A DNA stretch of 64,000 nt from Atopsyche davidsoni (GCA_022113835.1 JAILWY010000001.1:5952001-6016000); one strand, 5' to 3'; positions 11,554-24,480 are shown, counted from the first letter of the stretch. Numbers and translations: made by a program. Notes: generated by a model not told the origin, from the sequence alone.

Positions 11554-13832
11554 TATTACATATTAAAAATAATTATTGTGATTTAAAACCTTGTTGATAT
11601 TGATACGATATTCAAAACTATGAAAAGACGGATGATTTTGAAAAGCGCTTGAAATTTTGAAGTAACAAGTAAACAAAGATATCTTCTCACAAACTATAAT
11701 ACAAAATACGACACTTTTAATACAGCAGAACCTCAACACAAGCTGCAAATAATTTAACACAAATTTCCTCCCCCCTGCCAAGAAAGGCTCTAGGTGGCCG
11801 GGTTTTTATGTTTTTGCGCTGGAGATCAAAACTGCTGGCAGGCCGGCCAGGTGCACACAGGTGCACACAGGTATGCAGTTTACAGCCGAGCGGTTATTGC
11901 GTTGCCGCTCCCCGTTTCATAATCGTACATTGTGCGGACTGCGCCTGCACCGAGGCTTCTCGGGAGATGTAACGCGAGGTCTATTGGCTATCCCTGCGAT
12001 GTGGGTTTTCAGACAATCCTTTTGTTGTTAGGTCATCCGAGAGCTGAAAGGTTCTACAGAATATACGAGACAGATTTTCAATACCTACTCATAAAATAAT
12101 GTTTCATGTATCGTATATTATGTTGTGCTATTAAATATAATATTTTATACTTGCATTCAGAGTATTTTTTTTACTTACGCTTCATAAGGTTCTTTTTAAG
12201 TAGATAGCAGAGAATATTTATTTTTGTTGAATGAACGCTTCAGGTGTGAGTCCTGTTTCCATAGTGTCTGGATTATTTCATAGAATATGAAGAAGCACTT
12301 ATAAAAGATTAAGTATTACATAACAAAGACCAAAGACAAAGTTTTTTTTTTAAGAATATTAGTCGTCTATAAACGATAACCTGAAAATTACTGAAAATGT
12401 TAAAATTTTTCAATTTGTCATTTTTTTGAAAGAGACCGGGATGCTGGTCCAATTTTACCATTCCTCGTTTACCAACGCCTTGCACAGCGTATGTAAAGTA
12501 TTTATTAAGGATTCCGATAATTGATTATGCTTATAAATAACAATCTATACAAACGGAGTGCACAAAGGCGGTGGGTACAATACAACCCGCGGCTGCAGGA
12601 GCGCGGCGCCAGAGGCTCGGCCACCATTACGACCAACACTCACAGCATCATAACTATCTCTCCCTCTCATAAATAATATTGTAAAATGCATAAGTAATGT
12701 AAGGGGATGATTTATGCCCGGGCGGGGCCCTGGGGAGGCCTTGGATAATGTATGGCCGTGAATATTAAGCGGTTCAGGAGCTCTCCTATCGCGGCTCTTC
12801 GAGGAGATTAACTCCCGATTTGGTTGTAAAACGACCGCCTGTCTTGTGATTGTCTTTCTCTGCAAACATGTGTGCTATTTTCGCATTATTATTTTATTTT
12901 TATTAAAACTTACAAATTATAGCAACCCCACGCGCAAACACACCTCATATTGAGAAAATCACAAGAAAACATTATTATTAACAAACATATATAATTGAGT
13001 TATTAAAATGAATAAAAACTTATTCTAACACAAAATTAGAATAAAAATAAACACTATTCACTTTACAAACAAAACTTTGCTAGTAAAAATTTACCCTGTG
13101 TTTTTGAGTATTACTAAAATGTTTGATATCATAAGTCAGCAGTCAGGCGAGGATCTCAGGACCGAGATGGACTTGTTTGCTGTATTTTAAAATGTAGTTT
13201 TTTGACATTTCAGACAGGAAAACAGTTCTCCAGTCATGAACTGCAGTTTGAAGAAGAATAGAACCCAAGTCGTAACTTTCTGATAGAGTTTACTGCTGCT
13301 TCATGCATTATTTAATACTCCCAGAGCAATGATATAAAGTAATACCTGAAGTGAGATCAAATTATGACAGGTATTGCAATGAAAACTTTTATTTAAAACA
13401 AAAGTGTAAGAGCAGTGAAGTTATAATTGAAGTTACTGAATACACATGATCCTAAATAAAAATGCTAATGGCCAAATGGATTTTCATCTTTCATTGGGTT
13501 CTGAGTCTAAAGAAACCCACGGAAGGCGAATGTGCACACTAACAATTTTTTTGTCATATTTTAGAAATTTGGTTCTTCGTATTTGTTGTTTAAATATGAA
13601 GAAGCAAAATTAATCCAGTATGTTGTAAATATAAATAATTATTTTAATAACAATAACAGAATTTAACGATGAAAACATTTATTTCATTTACAAAATTAAT
13701 TGTGAAAAATATCACCTATAAATATAATACAAATAAAAATATATTATTGTTGAATAGTTGATAAATATATGTATTTTTTTGTGTTAATAGATTTACTAGT
13801 TTCATGTATACTATAAATTTGTTAAAGTAAAA

Positions 13833-13879
13833 CGTTTATTTTGAAAAAATGTTTATTTTGAAAAAATGTTTATTTTAAA
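13833..13879 (+). repeat. Short tandem repeat, 17-18 bp unit, about three copies
   Basis: The unit, close to ATGTTTATTTTGAAAAA, is repeated about three times, the last copy degenerating. It lies in AT-rich intergenic sequence. Confidence 0.75.
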
Positions 13880-14092
13880 ACGGTAAAATTTATCGAATTG
13901 TGATGCATTGTTTTGGAAAGCAAATGATTTTTTTAACAGGACCTAAACTACAAAAATCAATTCCAAAAGAGAAAAAATATCAAAGCGTGTGTCTGGATTT
14001 CTAAATTGGAAATCCTCACAGTGACGTGCTCTTGTGACTTCCGAGGCGCGTTTGAACTTCAGGCCGTGCCCCCGAGATGAGTCGTCACTGCT

Positions 14093-14127
14093 GGGGGTCG
14101 TGGCGGGGGTCGTGGCTGGGGTGGGGG
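14093..14127 (+). other. G-run cluster with G-quadruplex potential
   Basis: Runs of five, five, four and five G are separated by seven, eight and one base; the GGGGGTCGTGGC phrase is repeated. It sits inside the GC-rich island 14030-14240. One loop slightly exceeds the common limit of seven bases. Confidence 0.5.
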
Positions 14128-14795
14128 TTGTTTTTTAAAACTTGGGACACTTTCACCCGGCGCCGCTGTCGCGGGAAGCGAGGGGGACTATTTGTCTAAC
14201 CGGAGTTTCACCGAGGCAGTGGTGCATCGTAATGGCTTTCCGTTTTTAGACCATTTCATATTAATATGCAAAGCTTATCTTATTTTTTTCTTATATTATA
14301 TTATAGATAATTCTAAAAAAAGTGACTTTTATTGCTTAAAATTTTAAATCACTGCTACATAACAATAATCACGACATCAAAAATACCGACAGCGGCTTTA
14401 AGTGTTAAATATATATTAATACATAGAATACGCTTTTCATTTAGTGACCGTGAAGTAGTTGTTAAATTTTTTTATTGATTTTTCTCTTGTATTTGTATCA
14501 TAAATGTATTTCGATTATATATGTGTATATTATATATAATTTCTGAAAAAATATCAATGTATATGACATTTTAAGAACGTGGAGATTTTGACTTCTAATT
14601 ATCTATGTATGGAAGAGAAAGACAATATTATTTACAAAAATTGGTTATGATGTTTTTTGTAACTAACGGTGTTGATATTTCTCAAACTATTAAAACCTTT
14701 AAGGCGTATATTCCTTTAAAGCCCTCTACAGTTATACTGTTTCATGTAAAATACAATTCATGTAAACTTAAACGTGAATTATTCAAAATAAAAAC

Positions 14796-14999
14796 AAATT
14801 GAAGTAATGATTAAGTACATTTTTTCAAGTATTGAAAATTGATTAAAAAAAATATCATTTATCAAAATATCATTTTTAATCAATTTTCAATATTTGAAAA
14901 AATGTACTTAATCATTATCAATCAATAAAACCTGTATAGGCAAAATCGTACTTCCTTCTCACGACGGTCTTCACAAAAATCAATAATAAATTGAAGTAA
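14796..14999. mobile_element. MITE-like element with long hairpin (family C, copy 1)
   Basis: A near-perfect palindrome spans 14806-14916, with arms of about 44 bp starting AATGATTAAGTACATTTTTT. It is followed by CCTGTATAGGCAAAATCGTA up to about 14987. The 12-mer AAATTGAAGTAA occurs at 14796-14807 and again at 14988-14999, and may be a target duplication. The right half recurs in reverse orientation at about 20657-20750, showing that it is interspersed. Confidence 0.7.
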
Positions 15000-15039
15000 G
15001 TTTAACTTTTGGTTAAGTATTTCACAAATACTTGAGCAA

Positions 15040-15310
15040 AACGAGACAGCACGCCACTGCATCGTGGACGTAGATCATTACAGATGAAAAATGCCCCCTT
15101 CGGTTTTTCGCAGACTAATAATGTGTCACGTTTGGATCATTAGATTTGTTCCAGTGCGGGCCCCGGGGGTCAGTGGAGCCCTGCTGCCGTATGTTAATCA
15201 TTTATCACCGGAGGTCCTCTTTATAGGACCATGATCCCCGGCTCCAGCGGAAATGCGCTGCTGGCCAGGAATAAAAGGACTTTGCATAACTGCTTTTTGA
15301 GGTTAATCGG
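15040..15310. promoter_or_regulatory. GC-rich island, candidate regulatory element
   Basis: Contains a GGGCCCCGGGGG block, a CCTCTTTATAGGACC inverted repeat near 15215-15230, and a TTTATCAC word. No frame on either strand resembles a protein. Assignment as an enhancer is inference only. Confidence 0.2.
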
Positions 15311-17069
15311 TTTTATCTGCAGGATGAAATGCATTACTATTTTTAGGTTCATTGACTGAACTGTTGCTGTATTAAATAATATCTACATTCGTTGCTTTTA
15401 AAAATATAAAATTTGATTAAATGCGTTGAAGTTTAGAGATAAAATAAAATATTTAATTCAATTCCATTGCCTATGGCTTTTACTGTACTAGAAAATTTTC
15501 TTTGAAAATAAACTATAAAAAAAAACTTAAGTGAAAAAATACAAGAAAGCACAGGTAAACATTTTACGTCAGCATACAAGAGCACACAACAAAATTATCC
15601 AATTCCATATAGTTTATGCTTTATTATAATTGAAATGCAAAAATGGCGTACCTAGGAGAGTGGATCTCGTTTCAGGGTAGTGCCTTCTCTTCCCAAGTGT
15701 TCCCGTCCTTGTCTAGGAGCTCATCGCATAAGCCACTCGCAAAGCTGTCGTGAGGGACCCCCTCGCATTCAAAAATTAAACGAAATACACAGGTATTCTT
15801 CCAAGTGCCTCAACCATTCCATTTCCGACATATTAAACTTTCAGTTAATTCACGTGTTCTGAAAAGCCTATCGGAATGTACGAAAAGAATTTTTTGTGTC
15901 GTACATAAAAATATTGTGATTCATACATTGATTTTATTATTCTTATACTTTTATTTTACTTGGTTATATTCAATGCTTGGTAAGTGGTTAATATATTTGC
16001 TTGTCGACAGTGTTTAAGAAGTAAGTGATTTCGGTTTAAAAATTCTGCTAAAATTATAAATTTAAATTCGATAATTTTTAAGGCGCGTATCGGAGATGTG
16101 CAAAGCAGGACACAGATGCAATTGCCTCTGAGTGCTTGACTACTTGCTCCTATAATTTTCTACTGTGATTCAAATACTTTATCTGAGCTTAGATGACTTT
16201 CGTTCGTGATGTAATCATAAAAAGGTCGTTTAACCTTTTCCCGTCTCACGTTTCTCCATCAAATGAAGAAACTTTGTAAATTGATAACAATGCAATGTTT
16301 GTTTTCAAGAAGTGAGTATTATTTGATTAAAAACAAACGCAAGGAAAGTAGACTCGTAAATATGCAAACAGGCTTTACATGTTTTTACATGTTACAGGGA
16401 TCGATGAGACTTTGAGATGACGATGAGACATTCTTCGGCATTTCTTCTTGGGTCAAGGCACCCAGTCGTGTTTTATTTTCAATGTTTTATTTTACATTTG
16501 AGAGTTCGCCATTAGAATTTGTCTGGATAATTGATTAAATATTGGTACTAAAAAAAAAGCATTGCATGCTTTTACATATTTGAATGTAAATATATTTCAG
16601 ATATTAATTTTATCACGGGTAGATAGTATTGCATCTTGGCATCAAAAATATCATGTATCTTATAAACACAAGGATAATTTTTTAAAGTAAATATATGACC
16701 AAACCTGCAAAGCTTTTGTTATCATAGTGATTGAAAATTTAGGTTTGTATTAAAAAAGACGTGATATAGTTTGATTGGTTAATCATTCTTGACAAAGAAA
16801 CATAAAACGGTGGTTAATGGCTGGTGTACAAGGCACGTAGTAAACAAACTGAGTTGCACGATGGTCTGATAAAATTGAAAACTCACGAAGTGCGCTGGAC
16901 TAAGGGAAATTTACAAGCGGCCGCTGCGGGCATCGCCCGGTGTCGGGAGAGTTTTCCACATATTAAAAGAGATTGCTTTCGATGCCGGTTTTTTTCTAGA
17001 AATAGCCCATGTTTAGTTGAGTTTGACCTGAATAATAGTCATTATAATAAAATTGGTAATCGGTAATTG

Positions 17070-17150
17070 GTGAGACCGGCCCAGGATAGGGACATGTTCG
17101 ATGAAATGATCACCAACCTCCTATGAGGAATGGCATCAGAAGAAGATAAT
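17070..17150 (+). mobile_element. Fragment of repeat family B (3' end only)
   Basis: The last 80 bp match the 3' part of the family described at 17676, with phrases close to GATGAAATGATCACCAACCT and ending in GAAGAAGATAATAA. It is degraded relative to the longer copies. Confidence 0.5.
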
Positions 17151-17287
17151 AAAATAATAATAATATTACTTAAAAATAATTATTAAATTTGAATTAACAA
17201 GAAAGAAAGTGGTATACTCACATTTACTCTATATATAATGGAAATTCAATATTTTTGACTGAGAGTACTTGGTGAAATTCCATTTTA

Positions 17288-17436
17288 ATATTTTAAATAA
17301 TAAGTAAAATACTTGAGTGATTTTTTCACATATAATGTTGACTGTTTGATAATGCCAACGTGAAAGATCGCCGGTCACCAATAAAAATCTATATGTGGAA
17401 AAATCACTCAAGTATTTTACTTATTATTTAAAATAT
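17288..17436. mobile_element. MITE-like element, 149 bp with 46 bp terminal inverted repeats
   Basis: The left arm contains TAAGTAAAATACTTGAGTGA. The right arm (17391-17436) is its reverse complement with about one mismatch. The internal spacer of about 57 bp has no coding capacity. The structure is typical of a foldback or MITE element; no related copy was noticed in the window. Confidence 0.75.
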
Positions 17437-17675
17437 ATACGTAATGCATATTCCTATATCTTATACCTAAAGGTATGAATGTGATTAAATCGAGCAAACA
17501 ATAAGTATTCTTAGTACTCGATGATGAATTTAAATAAAATTCATAGTGACAGCCGGCTTTCTTAGTGAAAAATGTAAGTGATGTATTTGGATGCTAATTG
17601 ATCTGTGAATACTTCAAGACAGTTTCAGGAACATCTTTTCCCATTCTGTTGCTTGTGCATGGCTGCTATTCTGTA

Positions 17676-18025
17676 CCCTGAGCGTGTGTAAAAGATCGGT
17701 AATGGAGTAGTGAGCTTGGAATGATTGTGGAGGGATGTGGATATCTTGTCAAGGTGGGGGGCTCCTGCTATTGTTTTTGTAACTTGCTGCAGAAGGAGTA
17801 TCAGGTCTAAACGCCAGAGCTTTGTAACGATTATATAATAATGCTATTGGGCAGAAGCAATACGCAGACTTTTCATTCCAATATAAAACTGCGATGTAGA
17901 AGGACCCGAGGACCCACTACAATATTCTCTCCTTAGAAAATCATGAACACTGGCTCAGCATGAGTATATGCCCAGTGAAATGGTCGACAACCTCATCTGA
18001 GAAGAGGCACTTGATGATGAAGAAG
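17676..18025 (+). mobile_element. Repeat family B, copy with decayed reading frame
   Basis: About 350 bp, matched in reverse orientation at 22047-22406 and partly at 27961-28086. In all three, one frame encodes the phrase LENHEH followed by MSI and VKWS, so the family derives from a coding sequence, probably the C-terminus of a transposon protein. This copy has an in-frame TAG before KDP and is dead. I could not identify the parent element. Confidence 0.65.
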
Positions 18026-19263
18026 TGAAAAATGTGTACCAAACGTAAAAACAAAATCAATATTATGCCTGGAACCTGGAAATGCTAACAATATTACAAA
18101 AATTATAATTTCAGATTTAAACTATGAGCAGTAACAGTCAGCACTGTGTGACTGGGTGCAAACATTTTAACGGATATACATACACAGCTGTTTCTAACTT
18201 TAACGCTAGCAAAAGAGATTATCTGAGAGGGTTGATCCGGGAGGAAGCCGGGCGGAAGGGGGAGTCACTCCTGGACGTCCGGACGTTTCAATCTGTATCC
18301 CTCCCGGCAAGTTTTATTAGGCGAGTGCATTTAATCAAGTCCGCCGTGGATGCAGTCGCCCGGCCGCCATGCACCTCATTCCTTACGTGAATGCAGCGAA
18401 AATGTTACGAATGTTTTTTTATGGTGAAATGTTTGGATTCGGGAAATACCTGTGCGAGTTGAAAAAGTTTTTTTTGTTGATAATGTTGATTAAAAATGTA
18501 AAACGTTGCCTATGAGAAACTTTAAAGATTTTATTGTCAATTATTATACTGGCGCTGAATCTCAGAAAATATGATTTTGGCTAAAAACTTTCAAATATGT
18601 ACGAATGATTATTTTTTACAAAATAAAATCCCTAATCCATGTTACAAATAAAGAGAACTGTATATTTTATTTCAACCCCTAAAATAATAAATCACTTGAT
18701 TTTGTTGCTCTAGTAAAGATTATACTCACAGTCGTTATTTATCATATTTATATTAATTTTGGCATTGAGTGGCTTTCATTATCAATGCTTGATTAAGACT
18801 TCATCAATGAATATCAGTATAGGTTATTTTATAATAAATAATTTACGTTCTTTTCCTAATAAACAAATTCCAAATTTACGTAATTGGGCCATGTATGTTC
18901 GAAAAAGATTTTATGATAAATATTTTAAAATACAAATAAATTTTTAAAAATAAAACACTATAGTTGTGCCATTAAGCGGTTAATAAAGTAAAAATAAAGA
19001 TAAAACGGTAACTGCGATAGCGTCTTTTTAGGAATAAAATGGCTCTTATTTCTTTCGTTTTCAATTTCAGACTAGCATGTCTAGTCGAAGTATATTCTCA
19101 GAGTGAGTATATCTATCTTTGCATAGTGATTACTTTACCTGACTCTCGACATGGTGCCACCGTTGATGAAAAAGCTTACATACTATTGATCGTCAGTCAA
19201 ATGAAAATCGCATTAAGCGTCTAGAATAATAAGTTAATTTCTGTATTTGATTTGTCCGTAATT

Positions 19264-19860
19264 TTACTTGTTGACAATACATTTTTTAATATTGACAATA
19301 CGTTTATTAAAAAAAATTACATATACAAAGCCATATTTGTCAAAAGTATTAAGGCATCTGGGCGCGATGGCTAAATTAAAAAAAAGTGTCCATTTGTGTG
19401 TCGATAATATATTTTTATAATTTTTTCGTACTAAGCATAAAATATTGTAACTATTTTTTATCCAATCCGGAGGTGTGCATACAGTAAAATATCGGGTATT
19501 TGTTAGTTTTCTGATAACACGCTGACACATAGCCCTCGATATTGTTGCAATATCTGACCTGATGTTTTGTTTCAATTCCGATAGGTTCGTCGGATTACTC
19601 TCTTAAACCCTACTTTTAAGGTATCCCCATACGAAATAGTCAAGAGAGCTAAGGTCGGGGCTTCTGGCGTGAAATGACCTTATAAGGAAACAATTCGTTA
19701 ACAGCTTCAATTGATTGATTGGATGTATGGCAAGTGGCCTCCGTCTTGTTGGAACCACGTTCTTGAGTTGAAACCCTGAAACTCTGGGCCCAAAATTTTT
19801 TGCAGCATATCGCAATAACGGTCACTATTCATATTCACCCGATACACTTTTTGGACACCC
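19264..19860 (-). pseudogene. Decayed mariner/Tc1-superfamily transposase, C-terminal half
   Basis: Read on the minus strand from 19860 down, the sequence passes through several frames. It shows SDRYCDMLQ-like and WFQQDG phrases, then HARSPDLSSLDYFVWGYLKS (the region holding the third acidic or Asp residue of the DDE/D triad), then IRSDIATISRAMCQRVI near the C-terminus. These are characteristic of mariner-like transposases. Frameshifts between the blocks and stops around 19600 show it is inactive. The N-terminal DNA-binding half is missing; an unrelated inverted-repeat element abuts it at 19876. Confidence 0.85.
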
Positions 19861-19875
19861 TATATTACATTTTTT

Positions 19876-20059
19876 GGTACTTGTTTTTTATCCGACCACC
19901 AAAAAACTTGTACCTAACCTAACGAATCGAGCGGTCATGGAAATCTGCAAAGGAACGAAATAAACGCCACAACGGGACTCATCGTCATACGATAGATTCT
20001 TAGCTCTGCGAGTACATGTACATTAAAAAAATTTGGTGGTCGGATAAAAAACAAGTACC
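19876..20059. mobile_element. MITE, 184 bp with perfect 28 bp terminal inverted repeats
   Basis: It begins GGTACTTGTTTTTTATCCGA and ends with the exact reverse complement (20032-20059). The interior has no coding capacity. It directly abuts the mariner remnant, so one may have inserted beside the other. The perfect termini suggest fairly recent activity. Confidence 0.85.
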
Positions 20060-20656
20060 CATTTTTTATTATAAAAAAAAAACGTAAAAGTAATATGTTA
20101 TTAATCTTTGAGCGAAAGTTTTATAAGGACGACAGGACCGCAAGAAAAAAAATATTACATTTATTCCTTTGCAGAATTGGTTGAATTCAAACAAAAAGCC
20201 AGGTCATGGTGCAAGAAGTAGAAGTGTACGGCGGCGCGATTCTAAGCGAACAATCAGGGCCGGCTCCTGACGGGCGCAAAACAAAGCTATTTATTTTTTG
20301 TCCCGGTGGTTTTGTCAGGGAAGGAAAACCACGTCATAAATTGGATCAGAATTAAATGTGGCGCAAGCCCTGCCACCTAGTCACGGTGAATTCTTTTTAC
20401 AGGAACATGCTGACTTTTTTAAGCCACTCTTTTTTATAGCTATAAGACAAAGTAATGCCTGTTAATGGTGGGTTTTTTATGTGAAACTTATTTTATGTGG
20501 AAAGTCCGTTTTGTTCGAAGCCACGGTTTTATTAAATGGGCGGTAACATATTTTAATTAAAATAAATGATGTCAGTGAAAACGTTACGTGCAGATATTTT
20601 GTTGCTTAACAATATATACACAAACGCTATTACATAAATATATGGTATTATTAATT

Positions 20657-20757
20657 TTTGTGAAGACCGTCTCACAGGAAGTACAATTTTGCCTATACAG
20701 GTTTTATTGATTGATAATGATTAAGTACATTTTTTAAATATTGAAAAATATCAAGTC
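20657..20757 (-). mobile_element. MITE-like family C, truncated copy 2
   Basis: Reverse-oriented match to the right half of 14806-14995, sharing CCTGTATAGGCAAAATCGTA (as its complement) and the GATTAAGTACATTTTTT arm. The second arm of the hairpin is lost. Confidence 0.7.
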
Positions 20758-20867
20758 AAGAAAGTTAAAAGTCTAGTATTGCAAGTCACACAATATTTAA
20801 TTGGCATAATAAGTACGTTGTTTTATTTATAGGATATGATTGTAATAAATTCTTGCTTAGTACAAGT

Positions 20868-21000
20868 GATTCGTTGGTATAATTGGTAATGCACCTGCTA
20901 TGTAAGCTTGGGGATATGGATTCAATCAAATCCCACACAAAGCACGATGATATTTTTCTAAGAGTTTCTTTAATAAATTTTTGATATAAATATGTTTCTT
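20868..21000 (+). repeat. tRNA-derived SINE (family D), copy 1
   Basis: The head resembles a tRNA, with an A-box-like TGGTATAATTGG and a degenerate B box near 20928. It is followed by a shared tail ACGATGATATTTTTCT. It is clearly related to the copy at 24362. The cloverleaf is not intact, so it is not a functional tRNA gene. Confidence 0.7.
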
Positions 21001-21089
21001 ATCAATCAACAATGATAGGTGCTCTTTAAAAAATAAATTAATTTTATACTATATGGCGGTGTTATAATAAAAAAGTCTTTGGGTATTAT

Positions 21090-21390
21090 TTGAAATGTAT
21101 GTTGGCGAGGGAAGAGAGTTTCGCCGAGTGTGCGATGTTTCCGCCAGTGTGGGGTCCGCGCCCCCAGCGACGGCAGCCCTGGCCGTTTTATCAGCCATCA
21201 CAAAGTCACACATCATGGCCGCGGGCCGCAAGTCAGGCCCGGCTGGGGCGCTGTCCCGGGAGCGCCCGTCAGCCTGAACCGGAACGGAAGAGGGTCCCTC
21301 CGCCGCCAGGGCCGCACTCCCCGCCGGGCCTTAATTCCGACTGTCGCTCCCGTGACAGACCTCATTATGCTCTTTGGTAATTGAATGTGT
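21090..21390. promoter_or_regulatory. GC-rich island, candidate regulatory element
   Basis: One of the most GC- and CpG-rich stretches in the window, open in all three plus frames (60, 84 and 96 codons) and in one minus frame, so the openness is compositional. The 3' part contains a CGGCGGAGGG-like purine/pyrimidine block. No protein family was recognised. Confidence 0.2.
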
Positions 21391-21505
21391 TATTTCAGAT
21401 TTGTAATATACTCGCTTTGGTTAGATGAGAAGGGACTGAACAATCATGTATCTAAAATTGTGTATTTATACTTGTGTACTAATAAAATTTACTATTAACT
21501 TATTC

Positions 21506-21576
21506 GTGATTTTTCCACGTGTTTAGTTTGAGCGGTGACTAGTTTCGCAAAAAAATTAAACATGTGGAAAAATCAC
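21506..21576. repeat. Short inverted repeat
   Basis: The 20 bp arms (GTGATTTTTCCACGTGTTTA and its complement with one mismatch) flank a loop containing GACTAGTTTCG, a phrase shared with repeat family A. It may be the tip of a small DNA element. Confidence 0.6.
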
Positions 21577-22046
21577 AATTTTTTGAAATAAAAATATTAA
21601 CATGGAATTCCACCGAGTACTTTCTGTCAAAAGTATTAAACATATTAACATATTCGGGTAAAGTTTTGTACCGATAGTGAAAATGAAGTTGAAAATATAT
21701 TTTAATAAATAAGATATATTATGTAAATAAGTCTTCTTTTAAAAAATATTTTAAGTTACAAACGAAAAAAATATTGGAAGATCAGTCTGAGTTTATATAT
21801 TCTAGTTTTCTATAGTTACGGATAAAATTAGTAGCGTGCCGTAGATTGGAATGAATGCACAAAACAACTACAGTAAAACAGTATGCAATGTATAAAACGT
21901 TTGAGATATCTTCAAATTTTGAGTGAAAAAAAATTATCTTTATGAAAAAAAATAATGGAATGAATCGCATCACAAAAAATACACACATACATTTTTTACG
22001 AAAATTAGTTCTGTTAAAAAATAGATAATATTAAATATATTTTCAT

Positions 22047-22406
22047 CATCAGGTGCCTCTCCTCAGAGGAGGTTGGCGACCATTTCACTGAGCCTATACT
22101 CATTCTAATCCAATGTTCATGGTTTTCTAGGGGGAAAATATTGTAATGGGTTTCCGGGTCCTTCCATACCGCAGTTTTATATTGGGAGAAAAATTCTGCG
22201 TATTGCTGCTGCCCAATAGCATTATTATATAATCCTTTCCTTACAAAGCTCTGGCGTTTAGATTTAATACTTCTTCTGAAGCAGGCTTCAGAAACAATAG
22301 CAGAAGTCTTCCCACCTCAATAAGGTTCTTCCAAAGCACATCCCTCCAGAATAATTCCAAGTCTACTCTACTCCATTACCGATCCTTTACACACGCTCAG
22401 CGTACA
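22047..22406 (-). mobile_element. Repeat family B, copy 2
   Basis: Reverse complement of the 17676 copy over about 350 bp. On the minus strand it preserves a frame with QYKTAVWKDPETHYNIFPLE followed by NHEHW. It lacks the stop that interrupts copy 1 at this point, so it is nearer to the parent sequence. An upstream in-frame stop near 22265 and the absence of any 5' coding part show that it is truncated. Confidence 0.65.
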
Positions 22407-24361
22407 CGTGGAAAGAGCGGGGAGGTATTAAACAGTATTAAATATATATAGATATTTAAAGTAAAAAAAGGATTAGAAATCATATAATACTATGCGGTCG
22501 TGAGCCCCCCCTGAGGCGGCCCTGGCGAGGGGGGCGGGGTAACTAACTTGTCATTTTGTCGGCGCTCCTCGGGGGCGCACAACATGTGTAACGAGGCCGC
22601 GGTACACACCCGGCTTAATTCGTTTGTTCGGTTTTATATTGAGATAAACAGCCTTAATTCTGTGACCCTGCCTGTCCGCTCACCGTCGTAACTCCGCTTA
22701 TGCTGGTTTTTGGCAATGTCATTATTTAAATTGAAAAATAATAAAAATAAAACGCTATTCCATCAGCAGTACAAATATTTTTTTATTATAATTTTCATAA
22801 GTAATTAACTACACAGTTTGATTATTGCTCATGATTTGAATCAAGTGCATAAAAAAAAAACCTAGAATATATAAAAAGGACTATTTTAAAAAAAAAAATA
22901 TTTTTATTAATTTATGATTGTTAAAATGTATTATATAAAATTGAAATCACATTTATGATGTATTATCTGCATATTTAATAATTTAATATGAGTTTATTGA
23001 GCCTTTACGCACTATCTCTTTTTTTCATTTACTTGTATTTGAAAAATTAAGAACAGTAAAACCGTTTATATTGAAACATATCTAATTTTATTATATGTAG
23101 ACAAATAAAATATAAGGGGTGGTAAATAAATGATCATAGTCATAAATAACCCCTCCAATCACAACTGTAAAAGTAACCATTTCATTAGAGGACGCACGGT
23201 AGATTGCCAATAATTATTTATTCAGCGTCAATAAAGCGAAAATAAAACAGGTATAGTGTCCAAGTCACGACAATGGCGGATATCTGCGCAAGAAAAGAAA
23301 TAAAAAGAAGTCATTAAAGGTGCTCCTATAGAGGGCTGTCACGTGCACCGCAAACTTAGTTCCACCCTGTGGCAGGGGGAGGGGGAGAGGGAAAAACTAA
23401 CAAAAAGAAAAAAAACATCGTTTCACTTTCAAACGCGAGGTTGCTGCAAACTTTTTTAGTGCCAAAAATACCGACTTTAAATTTTATCCCATAATGCATA
23501 GAAAAAAATTGTAGATTCCCTATTTGATTTGAGATTTCATGCGTGTAAATTTTATTAGGGATCACTGCTTCTACAATAATTTGTGATATTTGAATTATGT
23601 AAATCTGAATTTTTAACATAATTGAAATATATAAGTCCACTTGTATTTGAAATATCAAATTATGAATGATTGAGTAATTAAAATCTTCATAAGATTTTAT
23701 TTTAACAAAGTTATTATGAAACAAATTCTATGTCATTCTACCTAGTGGATAAACAGTTTTTGATTTACCTACCTAAGGCAATTTTATAATTGACTGACAT
23801 CATTAAAAAAGTAGACATGCTTTATTTAACAATATTGAATCTATTTGGTTTGTTTTTTGGAACATATCACCCACTTATATAAAAAGTACATTTTGTTAAA
23901 AAATATATTGACTTAAATTTAGACTAAAACACACAGAAAGAGCTCTCATAAATGAGACTTGTTTTTCTCCATGAAAGGGGTAGTATTTCAATTAGACCCG
24001 GGCGGCGCACAATCCCGGCTCCCCCGCGCGGGGTGAGGTGTTCATATGATCCGATATGGGTAATTCATACCATAACTTGGAGCTTATGCAGAAAGTTCCA
24101 CGATCGGGTGACAGTGGAAGAGGCGGGCGCTTAGTTTCAATAAAGACCTGGCGGAGTCAATTAGCCTGCATTACGGGCTGCCCGCGCACACCCCTGGCTT
24201 TTGCCAAGCGGGTGGTTTATTTTAAATAAAATAAAATAAAAAATAATTCAAACCGCTGAAAATATGTAATTGGTACCTGAACCAATGTGTACATATTGGT
24301 TGGTCTGGGGACATTGGTTCATATGTAGAGTATGATTGTTAAAAATTCTCGATTAATGGAT

Positions 24362-24480
24362 GTGGTTCGTTAGTACAATGGTCGGTACACCGGCCACGTA
24401 AGCCTGGGGATGTGGGTTCAAATTCCACACAAATCACGATGATATTTTTCTGAGAATCTCTTTAATCGTCTTAATATAAT
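24362..24480 (+). repeat. tRNA-derived SINE (family D), copy 2
   Basis: The head has TTAGTACAATGGTCGGTAC (A-box region of an Asp-like tRNA) and GGGTTCAAATTCC (B box). It is followed by the same ACGATGATATTTTTCT tail as copy 1. It is better preserved than the copy at 20868. Confidence 0.8.

Noticed and set aside
20868..20945. tRNA gene
   Set aside because: The stems do not pair and the same head and tail recur at 24362, so it is a tRNA-derived SINE.
21090..21390. Plus-strand frames of 60-96 codons in the GC island
   Set aside because: Three plus frames and one minus frame are open at once with no recognisable motif.
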